From RBG-13-51-18 sp963739395 (lineage in GTDB: Bacteria; Chloroflexota; Dehalococcoidia; Dehalococcoidales; RBG-16-60-22): a DNA stretch of 64,000 nt. Shown piece after piece: positions 59,541-64,000 of the stretch; within the stretch, counting starts at the first letter, position 1; each line of letters starts with the position of its first letter. The position numbers and the translations under genes were made by a program. Under the pieces are notes generated by a model. It saw only the letters and a program-made list of their open reading frames with translations. It was not told the origin of the DNA and searched no databases. The stretch covers positions 186,001 to 250,000 of the forward strand of contig CAVUAE010000001.1 of the NCBI GenBank assembly GCA_963739395.1, read 5' to 3'.

Positions 59541-60323
59541 ATGACAGCTAAAGATTTATTAGTAGAATCGATTACCAAAGGATTAAAAACCAATAAGATT
59601 GGCCGTAATGTTATTTACCTGTCAAGTGTGATTTCGACGATGGACATTGCCCGGCAGGAGGCTTTAAAAGGGGCGGCGGAGGGGACGGTGATAATCGCTG
59701 GGGAGCAAACCGGGGGGAGGGGTAGACTTAAGCGAACCTGGTTAACGCCTAAGGGGAATATAGCTTTATCTATTACTCTTTATCCGGATGTCGCTAGCCT
59801 GCCCTACCTGATAATGATAGCTTCACTGGCGGTCGTTAAGAGTATCGAGTCCATCACTGGGATTGAAGGACAGATAAAATGGCCTAACGATATCCTAATC
59901 AACGGGAAAAAGGTCGGTGGGATATTAATAGAGAACGAGGTTAGAGGTAATAAAATCAACTATTCTATCGTGGGCATCGGGATAAACGTAAATTTAAAGG
60001 TTAACGACTACGCTGAAATAGCTAATACAGCTACCAGCTTGAAAAGCGAATCCGGCATAATTGATATTTATGTTAAGTTAATCAGTAAGCTGCTTCAAGA
60101 GTTCGATATTCTTTATGTAAAGCTCCCTGAAGGTAAAGCTATTTACGAAGCCTGGCGGGATAAATTGGTAACGCTAGGGAAGCGTGTAAAAGCGCAGTCA
60201 GGCAGTCAGGTTATTGAAGGTATCGCCGAGGCGGTGGATAAGGGTGGGGCTTTAATGATACGGGAGAATGACGGCAAGTTAACAAAGGTGGTGGTGGGAG
60301 ATGTTACTCTACGAGACAAGTAA
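59541..60323 (+). CDS. birA: biotin-[acetyl-CoA carboxylase] ligase, monofunctional
   Basis: 260 residues. The catalytic core has GEQTGGRGRLKRTW (biotinyl-AMP loop) near residue 58, KWPNDILINGKKVGGIL near 112 and GIGINVN near 148; a C-terminal SH3-like piece closes it. There is no N-terminal winged helix, so it should not be a repressor as in E. coli. Attaches biotin to carboxyl carriers. A TAATAT at 59529-59534 lies 6 nt before the ATG with only a weak -35, so leaderless transcription is likely. Confidence 0.93.
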   Translation: MTAKDLLVESITKGLKTNKIGRNVIYLSSVISTMDIARQEALKGAAEGTVIIAGEQTGGRGRLKRTWLTPKGNIALSITLYPDVASLPYLIMIASLAVVKSIESITGIEGQIKWPNDILINGKKVGGILIENEVRGNKINYSIVGIGINVNLKVNDYAEIANTATSLKSESGIIDIYVKLISKLLQEFDILYVKLPEGKAIYEAWRDKLVTLGKRVKAQSGSQVIEGIAEAVDKGGALMIRENDGKLTKVVVGDVTLRDK

Positions 60324-60352
60324 GGGTGGAGGAATCAGACTCCCCCACCCTT
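60322..60352 (+). terminator. terminator after birA
   Basis: AAGGGTGG...CCACCCTT with one internal mismatch forms an 11-bp stem over a 7-nt loop (60322-60352). T-rich sequence begins 8-9 nt later on the plus strand (TATTTTTTATTTTTC). It lies between convergent birA and the AraC-type gene. Confidence 0.55.
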
Positions 60353-60360
60353 ACTATCTG

Positions 60361-61239
60361 TTATTTTTTATTTTTCTTGTTAATCGGTATCCATATCTGG
60401 CACTTCATAACAGGGTCGTCCATGTCCCCTGGCAGATATACCTCTAGTTCCGGGCTACCGGTATGTTCATATCCAGTGGAAGGGAACCATTCCTCGTAAA
60501 TCTGCTGCCAGCACGGCTGGATGTCATCCAGCGTTGTATCAAATACCGCCCACGTGGATGCCGGAATAGCTAGGGTTTCAAAAGGTTTGGGAGATTTCCC
60601 CTTCGACAACTCCACAGCAATGGCGTATTTGAACTCCTCCTGTTGCCCCTCTCCGATGCAGATACCGAGCATCGAACCCCCGGTGACAGACCCGGGTTTG
60701 TCCCCAGAAACATTCAACAACTGCTGACGTTCCGGTGACGCGATAAACTCCGTCCACCACTCCGGGATTTTTACCAAATTCTGCTTGTTAGCCGTGGTGA
60801 ACGGTCGTATCCTGCCCGCCACAGTAAACTCAGGCTTCTGAATAACTTTATAATCCATGACGCTCCTTCCTTTTAATGATACATAAAAGGAGATACGCGG
60901 GAATGCCGCCAGCTTTGTCCCCGGCTCGCGCGCCGCCTGGGGATTTATGCCGTGTACATTCCGGAAAGCCCGAGCGAATGCCTCCGGCGAATCATAACCA
61001 TACTTGAGAGCTATATCGATTACTTTACCATTACCAGAGGTGAGTTCTCTTGCTGCCAGGGTAAGCCGGCGACGTCGGGAGTATTCCGCAGGTGTCACAC
61101 CGATAATGGCGAAGAACATACGCTGGAAATGGAACAACGAACAACAGGCTTTTTTCGCCGCTTCGTTAAAGTCTATCTCTCCGGCCAGGTTGTCTTCGAT
61201 ATAGCTAATCGCCGCATTCATTCTATCCGACCATTCCAT
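60361..61239 (-). CDS. AraC-type HTH plus GyrI-like domain regulator, copy 1
   Basis: 292 residues. AraC-type two-HTH domain (about 1-105): ACCSLFHFQRMFFAIIGVTPAEYSRRRR and YDSPEAFARAFRNVHGI. A GyrI-like (effector-binding, SOUL/GyrI) domain follows (about 130-290), with FTVAGRIRPFTTANKQ and EWFPSTGYEHTGSPELEVYLP. Domain order matches Rob- and SbmC-related regulators. Paralogue of the next gene, about two thirds identical by eye. Ligand unknown. Confidence 0.88.
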   Translation of the reverse strand: MEWSDRMNAAISYIEDNLAGEIDFNEAAKKACCSLFHFQRMFFAIIGVTPAEYSRRRRLTLAARELTSGNGKVIDIALKYGYDSPEAFARAFRNVHGINPQAAREPGTKLAAFPRISFYVSLKGRSVMDYKVIQKPEFTVAGRIRPFTTANKQNLVKIPEWWTEFIASPERQQLLNVSGDKPGSVTGGSMLGICIGEGQQEEFKYAIAVELSKGKSPKPFETLAIPASTWAVFDTTLDDIQPCWQQIYEEWFPSTGYEHTGSPELEVYLPGDMDDPVMKCQIWIPINKKNKK

Positions 61240-61325
61240 TTATATCGCTTCTCCTTCTGATATCACTATAACAGGGGTAATAACATACTTGCCTGACTTT
61301 TTATGCGCACTTATGCTAAGAGTAT

Positions 61326-61359
61326 AAAAGAAAAGGAGGAGGCTTTGCCAACCCCCTCC
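61326..61359 (-). terminator. terminator of AraC/GyrI copy 2
   Basis: Minus strand GGAGGGGG (61359-61352) pairs with CCTCCTCC (61342-61335) over a 9-nt loop, with one G-U. TTTTCTTTT follows at 61334-61326. It lies 26 bp past the stop of the second AraC-type gene and ahead of copy 1, so each copy is a separate unit. Confidence 0.7.
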
Positions 61360-61384
61360 TGATGGATTAAACAATACTTGGAAT

Positions 61385-62269
61385 TTACTTCTTTTTCTTA
61401 ACGATAGGTATCCATACCTGGCAGTGGTAGTTCGAGTTGCTTGGGTCTCCCGGCAGATAGACTTCCAATTCCGATTTAGCGGCATGTTCGTAGCCCGTGG
61501 ATGGGAACCACTCTTGAAAAATCTTCCTGGTAACCTCCTGTATGGCGCCGGGCATAGGCCCAATAGACTCGAACACTGCCCAGGTCGCCGCGGGTATATG
61601 AAATACATCAAAATCCGCCGTTTTGTACGGTTTTTCTATACAGATAGTGTAAATAATCGGGTCCCAGGTATTTTGTTCGTTCGGCAAAATAGCGCTTATT
61701 ACTTCCGCTCCGGTAACAGGACCCGGTTTACCTCCGCTCAATTTAACGAGTTTTTGATACTCTGCTGAAGCCGAAAATTCTTGCCACCACTGGGGAATTT
61801 TAATAGCTTGCTCCATGTTTTTTGTAGTGAATCTCTTACCTCTCCCCACTAAATCAAAAGCCGGTTTATCGATTATTTTGTAGTCCATGTCATTTTCTCC
61901 TTCTAATTTAATATGAAAGGAGACACGCGGGAATGCCGTTAACTTTACTCCCGGGGCGCGCGCTGCCTGGGGCGTAATGCCATGCACATTCCGGAAAGCC
62001 CGGGTGAATGAGTCCGGCGAATCATAGCCATACTTTATAGCTAAATCGATTACTTTCGAATCAGTTGATGTAAGTTCTCTGGCGGCTAAGGTCAACCTTC
62101 TTCTCCTGGCATACTCCGCAGGTGTTACACCCATGATTACCATGAACATCCGCTGGAAATGGAACAAAGAACAACAGGCTTTCTTCGCTGCTTCGTTAAA
62201 GTCAATTTCACTCGCCAGATTATCCTCGATATAGCTTATCGCCGCATTCATTCTATCCGACCATTCCAT
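61385..62269 (-). CDS. AraC-type HTH plus GyrI-like domain regulator, copy 2
   Basis: 294 residues. Same layout as copy 1: CCSLFHFQRMFMVIMGVTPAEYARRRR and YDSPDSFTRAFRNVHGI in the AraC domain, then a GyrI-like domain ending QEWFPSTGYEHAAKSELEVYLP. The first 120 residues are almost the same as in copy 1, and the C-terminal sensing half differs more, as if ligand specificity has diverged. The 5' flank is also duplicated (see findings). Confidence 0.88.
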   Translation of the reverse strand: MEWSDRMNAAISYIEDNLASEIDFNEAAKKACCSLFHFQRMFMVIMGVTPAEYARRRRLTLAARELTSTDSKVIDLAIKYGYDSPDSFTRAFRNVHGITPQAARAPGVKLTAFPRVSFHIKLEGENDMDYKIIDKPAFDLVGRGKRFTTKNMEQAIKIPQWWQEFSASAEYQKLVKLSGGKPGPVTGAEVISAILPNEQNTWDPIIYTICIEKPYKTADFDVFHIPAATWAVFESIGPMPGAIQEVTRKIFQEWFPSTGYEHAAKSELEVYLPGDPSNSNYHCQVWIPIVKKKK

Positions 62270-62356
62270 TTATACCGCTTCTCCTTCTAATAAGACTATA
62301 ACAGGGATACTGATAGGCTTACCCGACTTTTTATGCGGACTTTTGCAGGAGGGATA

Positions 62357-62385
62357 AAAGGAGGGAGGAGTAAAAAACTCCTCCC
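62357..62385 (-). terminator. terminator of the slipin operon
   Basis: Minus strand GGAGGAGT (62384-62377 complement) and ACTCCTCC (62371-62364 complement) form an 8-bp stem over a short T-rich loop. CTCCTTTTATCC follows; the T-run begins a few bases after the stem. It lies 12 bp beyond the slipin stop codon. Confidence 0.5.
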
Positions 62386-62396
62386 CCTAATTGTAC

Positions 62397-63170
62397 TTAT
62401 TTTAACTTTTTCTTTTCGTCGTCCCGGTTTGCGATTATGCCAAAGACCTTAAACATTTCGATAGGAACGGGGAAGAGAATAGTGCTGTTTTTCTCGGCAG
62501 CAATTTCAGTGAGGGTTTGGAGATAACGTAGCTGGATAGCTGCAGGTTCGCGGCCGATAACGGCGGCAGCCTGTGCCAGTTTCTCCGAAGCCTGTTGTTC
62601 ACCCTCGGCATGGATGATTTTAGCGCGTCTTTCACGTTCGGCTTCAGCTTGAGCCGCCATCGAACGCTTCATTTCCTCGGCTAACTCAACTTCCTTGATT
62701 TCGACAACGCTGACCTTAACGCCCCATGGGTCGGTATGCTCGTCGATAATTTTCTGAAGCATTAAGTTAAGCTTCTCACGTTTGGTTAGCAGTTCATCTA
62801 GTTCAGACTGCCCTAGTACGTTACGCAGTGTGGTCTGGGATATCTGTGACGTTGCTCGAATATGGTCAAGCACTTTAACCACCGAAGCCTCGGGGTCGAC
62901 CACACGGAAATAAACGACGGCGTTCACACGGACGGTAACGTTATCCCTGGTGATGACCTCTTGCGAAGGTACGTCCATCGTGACAACACGCAGGTCAACC
63001 TTCACCATACGGTCAACGAACGGGATGATGAAGAAAAGACCGGGTCCTTTAGCGCCAACAAGGCGTCCCAGCCTAAAGATAACGCCGCGTTCATATTCGG
63101 TAACGACCTTCACCGCCATTAATATTAAAATCAGAATTATAAAACCGACAATTCCTAAACCTATATACAT
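62397..63170 (-). CDS. slipin/stomatin-like SPFH protein
   Basis: 257 residues. N-terminal membrane anchor (about 3-20), then VVTEYERGVIFRLGRLVGAKGPGLFF and the band-7 core with VVTMDVPSQEVITRDNVTVRVNAVVYFRV. The alanine-rich, charged helix (about 165-205) with EAERERRAKIIHAEGE is typical of slipin oligomers. Partner of the NfeD proteins encoded just upstream. Slipins organise membrane microdomains; the role here is unproven. Confidence 0.93.
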   Translation of the reverse strand: MYIGLGIVGFIILILILMAVKVVTEYERGVIFRLGRLVGAKGPGLFFIIPFVDRMVKVDLRVVTMDVPSQEVITRDNVTVRVNAVVYFRVVDPEASVVKVLDHIRATSQISQTTLRNVLGQSELDELLTKREKLNLMLQKIIDEHTDPWGVKVSVVEIKEVELAEEMKRSMAAQAEAERERRAKIIHAEGEQQASEKLAQAAAVIGREPAAIQLRYLQTLTEIAAEKNSTILFPVPIEMFKVFGIIANRDDEKKKLK

Positions 63171-63172
63171 TT

Positions 63173-63481
63173 TTATCTCCTTTTTTCTTTCCTGGTTACT
63201 CTTAATTGTAAACCATCGACCTTGGTAATAACGACCTCCTCTTCAGGTTCGACCCGGCCTTTATCGACGACAGCGTCCCAGCGCTCGCCCTCGACCAAGA
63301 CCACCCCTTTCGGATTCAGACAAACTGCTACGATAGCCGTTCTACCAATGAGTTCTTCTTTACCAGCGGCTATCTTCTTTTTATGAGCTCGGACTACCCA
63401 GACTACCACAAAATATATAAATACGACAAGAATTATGATAAGCAGAGCTAACAACCATGGCTGATAATCTGCCATATACAA
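63173..63481 (-). CDS. short NfeD-like OB-fold membrane protein
   Basis: 102 residues: one hydrophobic helix (about 10-32) then the OB-fold of NfeD, with EELIGRTAIVAVCLNPKGVVLVEGERW and VEPEEEVVITKVDGLQLRV. It is a second copy of the C-terminal module in the next gene upstream. The 2-bp gap to the slipin gene suggests translational coupling. Confidence 0.88.
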   Translation of the reverse strand: MYMADYQPWLLALLIIILVVFIYFVVVWVVRAHKKKIAAGKEELIGRTAIVAVCLNPKGVVLVEGERWDAVVDKGRVEPEEEVVITKVDGLQLRVTRKEKRR

Positions 63482-63487
63482 CCTCCT

Positions 63488-64000
63488 CTAACGCTTAGTC
63501 TTTTTACCTGAACGTACTGCTGATTTTTTTGCAACATATAATACCAGACCGTCGACACGATTAATAATGACTTCCTCCCCGACTTTTATCTCGCCTTTCT
63601 CGGAGATAGCCGTCCAGCGTTCGCCTTTATAAAAAACTGTCCCCTGAGGGTTTAAAGCCTCTTTCACTATCACTATCTTACCAATCAGCTCCTCACGGCC
63701 AGTATATGCCTGCTTGCGATGGGCGCTAACGGTACGCTGAATAATAAATGCGAGTCCTCCGGAAACAACGATACAGACGATTGCAATCAGCCAGGGGTTT
63801 ATCTGGAACTCCGGCGATGCTCCTTTAAAAAGTATCAAAGAACCGGCAACTAGTGAAACTACCCCGCCGGCAGTAAAGATGCCGAATGTGGTCGATATTA
63901 CCTCCCCAATAAAAAGTCCAATCGCCAGTACAATCAACAATATCCCCGCATAATTGACGGGTAATACACCTAAAGAATAAAACGCTAGCAACAGGCTGAT
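63488..64000 (-). CDS. NfeD family protein, 5' end outside the window
   Basis: At least 170 residues. Three or four hydrophobic helices (YAGILLIVLAIGLFIGEV, TTFGIFTAGGVVSLVAG and so on) then an NfeD OB domain with GREELIGKIVIVKEALNPQG and FYKGERW. The frame is open through base 64000, with SLLLAFYSLGVLPVN, a typical junction in long NfeD proteins, so the ClpP-like serine-protease domain probably lies upstream outside this window. Confidence 0.88.
   Translation of the reverse strand: MSLLLAFYSLGVLPVNYAGILLIVLAIGLFIGEVISTTFGIFTAGGVVSLVAGSLILFKGASPEFQINPWLIAIVCIVVSGGLAFIIQRTVSAHRKQAYTGREELIGKIVIVKEALNPQGTVFYKGERWTAISEKGEIKVGEEVIINRVDGLVLYVAKKSAVRSGKKTKR

Overview
The window reads as the chromosome of a bacterium, about 48 percent GC by eye, dense in biosynthetic genes with short spacers. 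The mix of genes (LL-diaminopimelate aminotransferase, archaeal-type phosphoglycerate mutase, citramalate synthase beside 2-isopropylmalate synthase, FtsZ/FtsA, MEP-pathway dxs, short-form HisG with HisZ, several radical SAM enzymes) best fits an anaerobic Chloroflexota of the Dehalococcoidia type. That placement is an inference from gene content, not a search result. No rRNA, prophage, IS element or CRISPR array was seen; there is one tRNA (Arg, UCU).

Layout. 1-7.7 kb, minus strand: lysine/peptidoglycan (dapF, dapL), tRNA modification (miaA), lower glycolysis (pgk, apgM, tpiA) and dxs. 7.8-11.4 kb: a small C2H2 zinc-finger protein behind an iteron-covered promoter, a DedA protein, tRNA-Arg, an MFS-like protein and a cold-shock protein. 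11.4-14.6 kb: division genes ftsA-ftsZ with small flanking ORFs. 14.8-20.8 kb: a frameshifted DUF5343 gene, TerC, rlmN, menA-menG and a HemN-like radical SAM protein. 20.9-25.4 kb: HD-GYP, sirtuin, thymidylate synthase-like and unknown genes. 25.5-39.7 kb: branched-chain amino-acid genes (leuA-leuC-GNAT-MGMT-like-leuD-leuB-cimA, then ilvD-ilvB-ilvN), split by a sensor kinase. 39.7-45.9 kb: a toxin-antitoxin pair, a CoA-transferase, a nuclease-like ORF and rpiB with all four bacterial t6A genes tsaE-B-D-C. 46-52.4 kb, plus strand: purine genes guaA, purD, purE, purB, purC. 52.4-59.5 kb: histidine genes hisZ, a DUF4062 protein, hisG, hisD, hisC, hisB. 59.5-64 kb: birA, two paralogous AraC/GyrI regulators and a slipin/NfeD operon.

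The observations most worth a second look are: a C2H2 zinc-finger gene whose consensus promoter is covered by five direct repeats at 21-22 bp spacing; an MGMT-like gene whose only interruption is a UGA where relatives appear to carry Cys, followed at once by a strong hairpin (selenocysteine or nonsense mutation); a HisG that is two HisG domains in tandem, with the phosphoribosyl-binding loop preserved only in the second; a HisB carrying an N-terminal helix-turn-helix behind its own consensus promoter; a DUF4062 gene lodged inside the his operon; purD apparently starting at CUG; and several plus-strand genes whose -10 boxes lie 6-12 nt before the start codon, suggesting leaderless mRNAs.
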